Origin: UBA1926 sp002337215
Lineage (GTDB): Bacteria; Planctomycetota; Phycisphaerae; Phycisphaerales; UBA1924
Direction: 5' to 3'
DNA: 64,000 bases
Assembly (NCBI GenBank): GCA_963973795.1
Contig: CAXBAF010000002.1
Location: 186,001 to 250,000, forward strand
Shown: piece after piece, positions 44,160-52,510 of the stretch
Position numbering within the stretch: the first letter of the stretch is position 1
Layout: every line of letters starts with the position of its first letter
Notes under the pieces: generated by a model
The model's database searches: none
What the model saw: the letters and a program-made list of their open reading frames with translations, nothing else
Told to the model about the DNA's origin: nothing
Position numbers and translations under genes: made by a program

Positions 44160-45377
44160 ATGGCTCCCGACGCGCCCGCCATCCTCTTTACCGGCTTCGA
44201 GCCCAGCGGCGACGACCACGCGTCGGCGGTGATCGCGGTGCTGCGCGAGCGGCACCCGGACCTGCGGATGTACGCGTGGGGCGGCAAGAAGATGGAGGCC
44301 GCGGGGGCGGAGATCGTCGAGTACACCGGGCAGAGCGCGGTGATGGGGATCCCCGGGATCGGGAAAATTCTCGAGCACCGAGCGATCAACCAGCGCATCG
44401 CGGCCTGGCTCGACGCGAACCCGGTGACGCTGCACGTGCCGGTCGATTCGCCCGCGGCGAACTTCCCGATTTGCAAGCTCGCGAAGGCCCGGGGGGCGAA
44501 GGTCGTGCACCTGGTCGCGCCGCAGGTGTGGGCGTGGGGCAAGTGGCGGGTGCACAAGCTGCGCCGGCTCACGAGCTTTGTGTGCTGCCTTCTGCCCTTC
44601 GAGGAGCCGTACTTCAAGAAGCGCGACGTCCCGGCGGAGTTCGTGGGGCACCCGCTGTTCGACGAGCTGCCCGACCTGGGTGCGCTCGATGCGGAGCTCG
44701 GCGGTTTCCCGGAGCCCGCGACCGATGGCGATGCGCAGGCGCCGTGGGGGATGAAGGTCGCGTTGATGCCGGGGTCGCGGCCCAAGGAGATCGACAGCAA
44801 CTTCCCGCTGCTGATCGAGGCATTCCGCAGGCTCCGGCGGGACTACCCACGGATGACGGGGGTCGTCGCGGCGACGCGTGCCGATCTGGAGCCGCACCTG
44901 CGGGAGATCGCGCGGCGGACGCCGATCGCGCCGGGATGCGAGGGCGGGTGCGTCGAGGGCTGGCCCTCGGGGCTGCACATCGCCGCCGAGCAGACGGACG
45001 CGGTGGTGCGCTGGTGCGATCTTTCGCTTGTGGTGAGCGGGACGGTGACGCTGCAGATCGCGCGGCAGGACAAGCCGATGGTGATCGTGTACAAATCGAG
45101 CCGGCTGATGTACTGGGGGATCGCGAAGTGGCTGGTGAGCACGCCGTACTTCAGCCTGCCCAACCTGATCGCGGGCGAGCGTGTGGTCCCCGAGTTGATC
45201 CCGCATTTCGGGGGCCCCGAGGCGATTGTGAATGAGGCGGTGGCGCTGCTCGAACGGCCCGAACTGGCCGAGCGGCAGCGGGCGGCGCTGCGGGCGATCA
45301 CCGAGCAGTTCCGCGGGACGCACGCGGCGAAGGGCGCCGCGGACGTCATCGCGCGGGTCGCCGGATTGGACGACTGA
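44160..45377 (+). CDS. lpxB: Lipid-A-disaccharide synthase
   Basis: A 405-aa GT19 glycosyltransferase that joins UDP-diacylglucosamine and lipid X in lipid A synthesis, at the inner face of the inner membrane. The start is ATG at 44160 (MAPDAPAILFTGFEPSGDDH); the SGD motif is a family hallmark. Further motifs: GGKKMEAAGAEIVEYTGQSA, VMGIPGIGKIL, VTLHVPVDSPAANFPICKLA, VVHLVAPQVWAWGKWRVHKL, LLPFEEPYF and EFVGHPLFDELPD, then VALMPGSRPKEIDSNFPLLI and SLVVSGTVTLQIARQDKPMV. Its presence implies lipid A, hence an outer membrane. Other lpx genes are not in the window. It lies 37 bp after the regulator stop. Confidence 0.92.
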   Translation: MAPDAPAILFTGFEPSGDDHASAVIAVLRERHPDLRMYAWGGKKMEAAGAEIVEYTGQSAVMGIPGIGKILEHRAINQRIAAWLDANPVTLHVPVDSPAANFPICKLAKARGAKVVHLVAPQVWAWGKWRVHKLRRLTSFVCCLLPFEEPYFKKRDVPAEFVGHPLFDELPDLGALDAELGGFPEPATDGDAQAPWGMKVALMPGSRPKEIDSNFPLLIEAFRRLRRDYPRMTGVVAATRADLEPHLREIARRTPIAPGCEGGCVEGWPSGLHIAAEQTDAVVRWCDLSLVVSGTVTLQIARQDKPMVIVYKSSRLMYWGIAKWLVSTPYFSLPNLIAGERVVPELIPHFGGPEAIVNEAVALLERPELAERQRAALRAITEQFRGTHAAKGAADVIARVAGLDD

Positions 45378-45427
45378 CCGGCCAGGGCGGTCGAGCCGGG
45401 CACGTTGCCTGAGCCCAGGTGCTTGTC

Positions 45428-46234
45428 TTAGTGATGGAGTTGCAGGCCGAGACCCCGGATGGGGAAGACGGCGATCGTCGCCGAGGCGTTCCCGGCGCGG
45501 TCGGCGATCGGGACCGACCGTATCTCGGGTATGCCGACGGGCAGCCCCATGTCGAGCAGCGCGTGGGCGGTCTGGTGCGCGTCGTGGGCGGCGATGGCGT
45601 CGTCTTCGGTGAACAGCACGAGCGCCGCGGCGGCGCGGGTGATGATGCCGTCTCCGATGAGCTTGCAGACATCGGCGGCGGGACCGTTGACCATCTCGCT
45701 CGCGTAGGACCGGTTGGGCCCCGGCACGCCGTCGCGGTAGGCGATCTGTGCGACGGATTTGATCTCGACCCAGAACGCGTCCTCGGGGCGGACGGCGTTC
45801 GCGGCCGAGTCCGCTTCCATCGCTGGCGCGAGTTCGGCGAAGAGTGTGTCGGTCGCCGCCCGGACGCGTCGGTCGGCGTGGACCGGGTCGAGCAGGGCGA
45901 GGCCGGGCCGATCGGTAAGCACGATGTCGCAGCGCTGCCGATCGGAATCAGCGGCGAGGTCGGCCTCATCGTGATCGCCCGGGTAGAGCGCCTCGCGGTG
46001 GACGCCCCAGCCGGACCCGGCAGAGCCGGAGAGACCCTCGGCGATGATCGGGTGCAGCGCGACCTCATCGAGGGCGTCCAGCCCGAGCGGGGCCTGCTCA
46101 TCGATCAGACGCATCTCGGCGGCGGCGAGCGCACCGGCCAGTGCGTCGGCGATCGCGCCGGCCGTCACAAGAGAGGTCGGCGACGGCGCGTCGGCCGGCA
46201 CAGTGTCGGGGATCTGCGAGAACTCGGCAGCCAC
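45428..46234 (-). CDS. Hypothetical protein with PD-(D/E)XK nuclease-like motif
   Basis: A 268-aa cytoplasmic protein without a firm family. The start is ATG at 46234 (MAAEFSQIPDTVPADAPSPT). The motif order matches a PD-(D/E)XK restriction-endonuclease-like core: an N-terminal helix with a Glu (ALDEVALHPIIAEGL), then GWGVHREALYPGD, an Asp strand QRCDIVLTDRPG (about residue 103) and FWVEIKSVAQIAY (about 152-164), where E-I-K is the ExK. A helix with Ser/Asn and MVNGPAADVCKLIGDGIITR follows, then the strand AAALVLFTEDDA. The end PIADRAGNASATIAVFPIRG looks beta. No partner methyltransferase or toxin gene is adjacent. A nuclease role is a hypothesis. Confidence 0.6.
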   Translation of the reverse strand: MAAEFSQIPDTVPADAPSPTSLVTAGAIADALAGALAAAEMRLIDEQAPLGLDALDEVALHPIIAEGLSGSAGSGWGVHREALYPGDHDEADLAADSDRQRCDIVLTDRPGLALLDPVHADRRVRAATDTLFAELAPAMEADSAANAVRPEDAFWVEIKSVAQIAYRDGVPGPNRSYASEMVNGPAADVCKLIGDGIITRAAAALVLFTEDDAIAAHDAHQTAHALLDMGLPVGIPEIRSVPIADRAGNASATIAVFPIRGLGLQLHH

Positions 46235-46391
46235 GGGGGTATGCTACCCGAGGACAGACCGAACCGTGGCAACCGTCTCGATTTGCGTTCCGGGGCGGGA
46301 TCGCGCATCATCTGGATGACGCGGCGTGTCCCGATTGACACGACGGGCCGCGGTTTCTCACTCAACAGCAGACAGCGGGGACACACTCTCT

Positions 46392-48401
46392 ATGCATGCA
46401 CTCGACGAATTCATCGGCAACCTGAACGGCGTGCTGTTCAGCGACTACACGGTCTACGCGCTGCTCTTGGTGGGCCTTGTGTTTACCGTCTGGTCCTTCT
46501 TCGGGCAGTACCGGGCGCTGACGCACGGCGTCTCGGTCGTGCGCGGCAAGTACGACGATCACGACGATCCGGGCGCGATCAACCACTTCCAGGCGCTCTC
46601 GGCGGCGCTCTCGGCGACCGTGGGCCTGGGCAACATCGCGGGAGTGGCCGTGGCGGTCGCGCTGGGCGGGCCCGGTGCCGTGATGTGGATGTGGCTCATC
46701 GGGCTGCTGGGCATGGCGCTCAAGATGACCGAAGTCACCCAGTCGATGCTCTTCCGCAATACCGACGACCCTGAGAACCCGCACGGCGGGCCCATGTTCG
46801 TCGTCGCGAAGGGGCTCGCGGACAATAACGGGTTGCGGATGCTCGCCGGCATGCTGTTCGCCGCGACGACACTGGGCCTGACCTATCTCGCGGTGGGTGT
46901 GTTCGAGTCGAACGCCGCGTGGGTCCCGGGCGGGTTGCTCGCGGGGGTCTTCCTCGTGCTGGGGTTCATGCGGAACAAGGCGCTCGGCGTGTTCATCGGT
47001 GGCATCTTCGTCGTGACGCTGATCGTCTCGGCGATCACGGGCGGCAACATGTTCCAGGCGTGGAACGTCGCCGACATCACCTTCACCTACTTCGCGATCC
47101 CGCAGGTCGCCACGGGTGTCGTTCTGACGCTGCTCGTTGGACTCGTGATCATCGGCGGCATCAAGCGGATCGGTTCGGTCGCGGGCAAGATCGTGCCAGT
47201 CATGTGCGCGATCTATGTCCTGGCGGCGCTCTATGTCCTCGCGCTCAACATCGGGGATGTTCCCGACATGCTCGCGCTGATCGTCCGTTCGGGCCTCCCC
47301 GGTGGGAATCCCGACGCGGCGGGCGCGTTCCTGGGCGGCACGTTCGGCTATGCCGCGATGTGGGGCGTCAAGCGGGCGCTCTTCAGTTCCGAGGCGGGGC
47401 AGGGCTCAAGCCCGATCGCCCACTCGGCGGCGAAGACCGACGAACCGGTGCGTGAGGGTGTCGTCGCGGGGCTTGAGCCGTTCGTGGACACGATCGTCGT
47501 CTGCACACTCACCGCGCTCGTGATCCTCTCGAGCGGCGCGTACAACCGCGGCCCCGAGGCGGCCTACGACGGCACCAACCCGATCGCGATCGTCCAGGCG
47601 TTCGATTCGGACGGCATCCCGATCGCCGACACCTGGACGGCCGAGACGCCTGACCTGCCCCGGATGACGCAGGCGAACAGGAAGATCCGGCGGACCGGCG
47701 AGGGCAACTCGGGCTGGCGGGATGGCGAGACCGTGTTCCTCGTGGTCAACGCCGACGAGGACACCAACACAGGCCGGACGCTCCGTCGGCTCTCGGGGAT
47801 CGTGCGGATCACCGAGGATGACATCTGGACGGTGGACTGGGGCACGCTCGAATCGGAAGCGCGACCCGAAGTGCGCGAAAACGAGGACGGCTCGCTCGAC
47901 ACCGGCATCTACGGTGATTACGCGGGTGCCTCGCTGACCGCGTACGCATTCGACCGGGTAACACCCGGGCTCGGGATGTGGCTCATCACGATCGCGGCAT
48001 GGCTGTTCGCGCTCTCAACGATGATCTCCTGGTCGTACTACGGCGAGCAGGGCATTTACTACTTCTTCGGAAAACTCGGTGCCTCGGTCTCCGGGACCGC
48101 CGTGATGATCTACAAGGTCATCTATTCGCTGCTGATCCTCGTGACCACGGCGCTGGCGATGCCGATCTTCGGGTCGGGTGGCAACAAGTTCGCCATTATC
48201 GCGACAGACCACGAGCTCGACAACTGGACCACGCTGGGCCTGGGCGTCATGCTCGTCGCGAACGTGCCGATTATGCTCGTCTTCGCGCCCACGGCGTTCA
48301 AGGCCTTCCACAACTACTTCAACCGCATGAAGCATGGGGGCGACGACCCTCACAAGGCACCCAAGTTCACCGATGTTGTCGAGGGCAAGGACATCGAATA
48401 A
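46392..48401 (+). CDS. AgcS-type sodium:alanine/cation symporter with a large insert
   Basis: A 669-aa inner-membrane symporter for small amino acids. The ATG at 46392 (MHALDEFIGNLNGVLFSDYT) is in-frame after a Thr/Ser-rich stretch. Family motifs include FQALSAALSATVGLGNIAGV, GPGAVMWMWLIGLLGMALKM and RALFSSEAGQGSSPIAHSAA near 330-350. Between the helix at about 365-378 and GLGMWLITIAAWLFALSTMI (about 525-544) lies a soluble insert of about 130 residues (GWRDGETVFLVVNADEDTNT, then LSGIVRITEDDIWTVDWGTL) that reads like a small beta domain outside the membrane. Standard AgcS proteins are 450-550 aa. A terminator follows. Confidence 0.88.
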   Translation: MHALDEFIGNLNGVLFSDYTVYALLLVGLVFTVWSFFGQYRALTHGVSVVRGKYDDHDDPGAINHFQALSAALSATVGLGNIAGVAVAVALGGPGAVMWMWLIGLLGMALKMTEVTQSMLFRNTDDPENPHGGPMFVVAKGLADNNGLRMLAGMLFAATTLGLTYLAVGVFESNAAWVPGGLLAGVFLVLGFMRNKALGVFIGGIFVVTLIVSAITGGNMFQAWNVADITFTYFAIPQVATGVVLTLLVGLVIIGGIKRIGSVAGKIVPVMCAIYVLAALYVLALNIGDVPDMLALIVRSGLPGGNPDAAGAFLGGTFGYAAMWGVKRALFSSEAGQGSSPIAHSAAKTDEPVREGVVAGLEPFVDTIVVCTLTALVILSSGAYNRGPEAAYDGTNPIAIVQAFDSDGIPIADTWTAETPDLPRMTQANRKIRRTGEGNSGWRDGETVFLVVNADEDTNTGRTLRRLSGIVRITEDDIWTVDWGTLESEARPEVRENEDGSLDTGIYGDYAGASLTAYAFDRVTPGLGMWLITIAAWLFALSTMISWSYYGEQGIYYFFGKLGASVSGTAVMIYKVIYSLLILVTTALAMPIFGSGGNKFAIIATDHELDNWTTLGLGVMLVANVPIMLVFAPTAFKAFHNYFNRMKHGGDDPHKAPKFTDVVEGKDIE

Positions 48402-48447
48402 GCCCGACGCGACGCCCGAGGCGACGATGGATTCCCTGAACCAAGAA

Positions 48448-48481
48448 GGCCGCCCGGCTCTCGCCGGGCGGCCTCTTTCTT
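48448..48481 (+). terminator. Rho-independent terminator
   Basis: An 11-bp stem GGCCGCCCGGC and GCCGGGCGGCC with loop TCTC, then TCTTTCTT. It ends the AgcS transcript. Confidence 0.85.
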
Positions 48482-48560
48482 GTGCACTCGGGCTTGCCAG
48501 GGCTTTCGCCCCGGGTCACCCCACGAACCGATTCTCAGTCATGGTCGAGGACGACCACGA

Positions 48561-51302
48561 TCAGTCAACCTCGACGTTGACGAAGAAGCCCTGGTTGAGC
48601 GTGTCGCTCGCCCGGCGGTAGAGCTCGTCGGTCTTCACCGGGGCGCCGAAGTTGCCGGGGAGCGCGAGGCGCGAGTCCCAGTTCTCGTCAGCGGTCCGGC
48701 CGAACGAGCGTGCGGCGGCGTTCAGGCGGTCGAGCGCCGCGCCGGCGAGTTCCTCGTAGCGGGCCGCGTCCGCGGTCGCCTGACGCGAGCGGGCCTGATC
48801 GCGGAAGGTGTCGAGATACAGGTCGGCGTAGGCGTTGTCACGCGAGGCGATCGTCGCGGCGATCCGCGAATCGAACCGGCTGCGGACGGTCTGCTCCTCG
48901 GCGTTCGCGATCGCGAGCTGCTCGGCGGCCGCCGCGCGGGCGATCCGCTCGTGGGCCTCGATGCCGGCGCGGTACGCGATGTCGCTCGCCTCCTGGATCG
49001 AGAGCTTAGCCGACGCGTCGGCGACCATGCGGTCCACCTCAGCCCCAGCGCTGATCTCGTTCGCGTCGGCGACGCGGGCGAGATACTCAACATCCGCCTC
49101 GGCCTGCTTGTTGGCGGTCACGTGGGCCGCGGTCAGCTCGGTCGTGTTGGCGATGCTGATCCGCTGGAACGTATCGGCGAGGACCTTGTTCTCCTCGTAG
49201 TCGGCCTCGGCGACCGCGATGAAGGTCTCGGCGCTCTGGTCGAGACGGGCGAGCTCGCTGGACAGGATCCGACGGGCCGCGTCGATCTCGCCGTTCATCT
49301 GGGCGACGACGGCGCGCTGGCTCTGCTCGAGCGAGTCGGCCTCGACGAGCAGGCTCCGGCTGCGGGCATTGCCGCGACGCAGGGTCGAATCGCGGCGGAT
49401 CTCAAGGGTGCGGACTTCGCTGTCGCCGTTGCGGGCGGTCGTGTCCGCCTGGGCGAGCAGCTGCTCGACGCGGGCAAGGTTCTTCTTCTCGAGGGCGCTC
49501 GCCTTCGCGTTCAGCGAGGCGACGCGTGCCATCGTGCTCATTTTGTCGCTCTCGGCGAAGACGAACGCACGCTCGCGCACGGCCTCGGCCTCGGCAACGA
49601 CGCTCTCGGCCTTGCTGAGGATTGTCGAGATCTCGGCGTCGCCCTGCTGACCGAACGCCCCGATGCGGGCGTGCCACGCCTCGTGATCGGCCCCGGCCGA
49701 CTCGAGCCAGGCGTTGAACGACGCGGTCTCCGCGTCATGGCTCGCGATCGCCTGCGCCTCGTTGGCGTCGGCCTGCACGCGGAACTTGCTCGCCTTCGCG
49801 AGCTCGGTCTTGAACTGCGCGATGCGGTCCGGGGCGACGACCGGCACCTTGGCGCCCGCGTCGGTGAACTCAGGCGTCGGCTCGCCGCTGCTGGGGGTGT
49901 TGGGGTTGACGTCCTTCTTCATCGCGACCTTGCCGCTCTTGCGCTCCTTGGCGATCTGGCGATAGAGCTTGGTCTGCAGCTCGGCGGCTTCCGCCTTCGC
50001 GGCGGCGCGGACCTGCTCGAACTCGTCCTCGGCGAGTTCACGCTGGTGCGTGCTCTCCTCGATGATCGCCGCGACCTTCGCGTCCACCTCGGCCTGGATG
50101 AACTTGGCGCGGGCTGTCCGCTCGATCTTGTCGGCCTCGGCCCGGGCGACGTCCACCTTCGAGATCGAGTCCTTCAGGCCCGCCTCGATGTTCGCGATCG
50201 CTTCCTCGTAGGACGACCGGGTGGTCGCCTCGCTCGCCTCGAGCTCCGCGAAGCGACGCTGCATCTCAGCACCGAGTGCGGTGCGACGCTCGATCGCGAG
50301 GCCGCGCAGGTCGCTCGCCTCGGCGAGCGCGCTCTCGAAGCGAACCTGGGCCTGCTGGAGCGCCATCGAGTACTCGCCCTGGATGTCCTGCTCGGCGAGA
50401 GCCTCGGCCTCGGCATTCAGCTCGGCGACCGTCGAGAAGGTCGTCTCACGCAGCGAATCCGCCTGCTGACGCAGATCGGCGACGCGGGCGACGGTCTGCT
50501 CACGGGTCGACTGGATCGTGCTGTTGAGCTCGGTCACCGTCGCGTTGGTCGCCTCGGTCGTGCTCTGGGCTTCCGTCCGCAGCGCGGCGACCTTCTCGAT
50601 CGCGCGGTCGTTGGTCAGGTTCGCGACCTGGACCATCTTGTCGATCGTTGCCTGGCCGCGGGTCTCGACCGCGGAACGCTCGGCGAGCAGCTGCTCGTGA
50701 CGAGCCATCGCGTCGTTCCACGAAGCCTCGGCGCCTGAACGCATCCGCTCGACCTCGGCCTGCCACTCCGAGATCGACGCGGCGAGGAACGCCTCGCGGC
50801 GACGGCCCTCGGCCTGGAACGTGTGGCGGCGGGCGTCGATCTGCGCACGCTCCTCGCCGAAACGGGCGTCGTAGACGTTCGAGGTGAGATCGGCGCGGGC
50901 GATCTCGGTCTGCATCTTGCTGAACGACTGGGAGAGCGCGGCCTCGGCGGCGGCCTCACGCTCGCGGGCCTCCGCGGCGGCCTTGATCTTCGCGGCCTCG
51001 GCGGCGGCGCGACGCGACTCGATCGAGGCGGTCGAATACTCCGCTTCGCTCAGCCACTGTTCGGGCAGCGCGATCTCCGAAGCCTCGGCCTGGTAGGTCT
51101 CCGAGGTCCAGGTGCCGACCGTCGCCTCGGGCGAGATCTCCTGGGTGGAGAACTTCGCGAGGCCGTCACGCTCGAAAGCGCCGCTGCCGGCCTTCTGGAC
51201 GCCGGCGCTGTTGCACCCGCCCAGCCCGGCGGCGAGGCCGGCGACGAGCGAGGTGATCAGGATCGGTCGGTTCGGGTTGCGTGCGATGTTCATGGGGTTC
51301 AA
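48561..51302 (-). CDS. Very long coiled-coil lipoprotein
   Basis: A 913-aa exported protein. TTG at 51302 is chosen because GGAG lies 8 bases upstream; the next ATG at 51293 is 16 bases from it. The signal peptide (PILITSLVAGLAAGLGG) ends in a lipobox, LGGC, with the acylated Cys near residue 30. From about residue 80 to 860 almost the whole protein is Ala/Glu/Arg/Gln-rich heptad sequence (AEAAKIKAAAEAREREAAAE; ARAEADKIERTARAKFIQAE), with a short break near 445-475 that is Pro/Asn-rich (NPNTPSSGEPTPEF). The C-terminus (NFGAPVKTDELYRRA, then NQGFFVNVEVD) is globular. No enzyme motif. Probably a long lipid-anchored rod in the cell envelope. It diverges from the RNase HII-like gene by about 230 bp. 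Confidence 0.85.
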   Translation of the reverse strand: MNPMNIARNPNRPILITSLVAGLAAGLGGCNSAGVQKAGSGAFERDGLAKFSTQEISPEATVGTWTSETYQAEASEIALPEQWLSEAEYSTASIESRRAAAEAAKIKAAAEAREREAAAEAALSQSFSKMQTEIARADLTSNVYDARFGEERAQIDARRHTFQAEGRRREAFLAASISEWQAEVERMRSGAEASWNDAMARHEQLLAERSAVETRGQATIDKMVQVANLTNDRAIEKVAALRTEAQSTTEATNATVTELNSTIQSTREQTVARVADLRQQADSLRETTFSTVAELNAEAEALAEQDIQGEYSMALQQAQVRFESALAEASDLRGLAIERRTALGAEMQRRFAELEASEATTRSSYEEAIANIEAGLKDSISKVDVARAEADKIERTARAKFIQAEVDAKVAAIIEESTHQRELAEDEFEQVRAAAKAEAAELQTKLYRQIAKERKSGKVAMKKDVNPNTPSSGEPTPEFTDAGAKVPVVAPDRIAQFKTELAKASKFRVQADANEAQAIASHDAETASFNAWLESAGADHEAWHARIGAFGQQGDAEISTILSKAESVVAEAEAVRERAFVFAESDKMSTMARVASLNAKASALEKKNLARVEQLLAQADTTARNGDSEVRTLEIRRDSTLRRGNARSRSLLVEADSLEQSQRAVVAQMNGEIDAARRILSSELARLDQSAETFIAVAEADYEENKVLADTFQRISIANTTELTAAHVTANKQAEADVEYLARVADANEISAGAEVDRMVADASAKLSIQEASDIAYRAGIEAHERIARAAAAEQLAIANAEEQTVRSRFDSRIAATIASRDNAYADLYLDTFRDQARSRQATADAARYEELAGAALDRLNAAARSFGRTADENWDSRLALPGNFGAPVKTDELYRRASDTLNQGFFVNVEVD

Positions 51303-51532
51303 GGCGGTGCTCCAGGGAGTAAGTGAGTGCGTTCATGGGAACCCCGGTTCCCCGGGGCGTGTCGCCTCGGATATCGACGCCCGGATTCGCTTTCTGGACG
51401 CTGACGCGCGCATCATGTGAGCCGTGTGCGCCGCGGGTGCCGGGTGCGACGGCTGGTCGGTCTGCGCAGGTCCGGGGTTATCACCCGGACGGACCCACCG
51501 CGTCTCGCGGGCCGGGCCCATACGCTTGCCGC

Positions 51533-52510
51533 ATGAGCGTTCTGTACTGCGGGATCGATGAAGCCGGGTACGGCCCCATGCTCGGGCCGCTCACCGTCGG
51601 TCTCGCCGTGTTTTCCATCGACGGCTGGTCGGAGGGTGATCCCGCCCCCGATCTGTGGGAGGCGATGCCCAAGGCCGTGTGCAAGGGTGTCCGGGGCGCG
51701 GGGCAACGCATCCCGATCGCCGACTCCAAGAAGCTCAAACTCTCCAACGACAACAAGAAGCGACACCCCTGCACCCACCTCGAACGAGGCGTGCTCGCCT
51801 CCCTCGCCGCCTCGGGCGAAGCGATGCCCGAGACCGACGCGGATCTGCTCGACCTGCTCTGCGGCGAACTGCCCGACCTGCCCTGGTACGGGGGGGAATC
51901 CGTCCAGCTCCCTCTGGGCGAGCCGATCGAATCGCAGCGCATCGGAGCCAACCTGCTCGCGAGCGCGATGAACGACGCGGGTATCCGGCTCGTGCACCTC
52001 TGCGTGCGCACGATCTCCGAGGATCGCTTCAACGACATCGTGCGCGCAACCGGGTCCAAGGCAGAGACCACGGCCTCGGCGCTCGCCGATCTGCTCCCCC
52101 TCGCCGCGACGCTTGCCGACGCAGACTCGAACGGCCCCGTGCGCATCATCTGCGACCGCCAATCGGGCCGGATCGATTACGAGGACATCATCGCCAAGGC
52201 CTTCCCGGGGGAGGGCGCCGAGATGGCGCTGCGCACGAATCACGCGAGCCGGTATCTGCTCAGAGGCGGAAAAATCGCGGTGAACTTCGAGACGCAGGCG
52301 GAGGATCGGCACCTTCCCGCGGCTCTCGCATCCATGGCCGCAAAGCTGGTGCGCGAGTTGCTCATGGCGCGCATGAACCGGTACTTCCGGTCGCGGATGC
52401 CTGAGCTCAAACCGACCGCGGGGTATGTGCAGGATGCCCGGCGCTGGCTCCGCGACGCCGACGCGATCCTGCAACCCGACGAACGCACGACGATGGTGCG
52501 CCTGGCATGA
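51533..52510 (+). CDS. Divergent ribonuclease HII-like protein
   Basis: A 325-aa protein with the RNase HII opening motif, CGIDEAGYGPMLGPLTVGLA at residues 6-25; in standard RNase HII this is GIDEAGRGP. PIADSKKLKLSNDNKKRHP matches the DSKKL segment, and ELKPTAGYVQDARRWLRD near the end matches the KGYgT-x-H region. Further acidic residues lie in VRIICDRQSGRIDYEDII. It is about 100 residues longer than typical RNase HII, with an insert at about 60-150. The Arg-to-Tyr change is in the motif used to recognise the RNA-DNA junction, so specificity may differ. The stop overlaps the ribD start (ATGA). Confidence 0.7.
   Translation: MSVLYCGIDEAGYGPMLGPLTVGLAVFSIDGWSEGDPAPDLWEAMPKAVCKGVRGAGQRIPIADSKKLKLSNDNKKRHPCTHLERGVLASLAASGEAMPETDADLLDLLCGELPDLPWYGGESVQLPLGEPIESQRIGANLLASAMNDAGIRLVHLCVRTISEDRFNDIVRATGSKAETTASALADLLPLAATLADADSNGPVRIICDRQSGRIDYEDIIAKAFPGEGAEMALRTNHASRYLLRGGKIAVNFETQAEDRHLPAALASMAAKLVRELLMARMNRYFRSRMPELKPTAGYVQDARRWLRDADAILQPDERTTMVRLA

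Noticed and set aside
48480..50738. A 752-codon open frame on the plus strand opposite the coiled-coil lipoprotein
   Set aside because: It mirrors the Ala/Glu-rich heptad coding of the real gene, is dominated by Leu, Arg, Gly, Asp and Val, and has no start signal, signal peptide or family motif. Such shadows are expected at this GC content.
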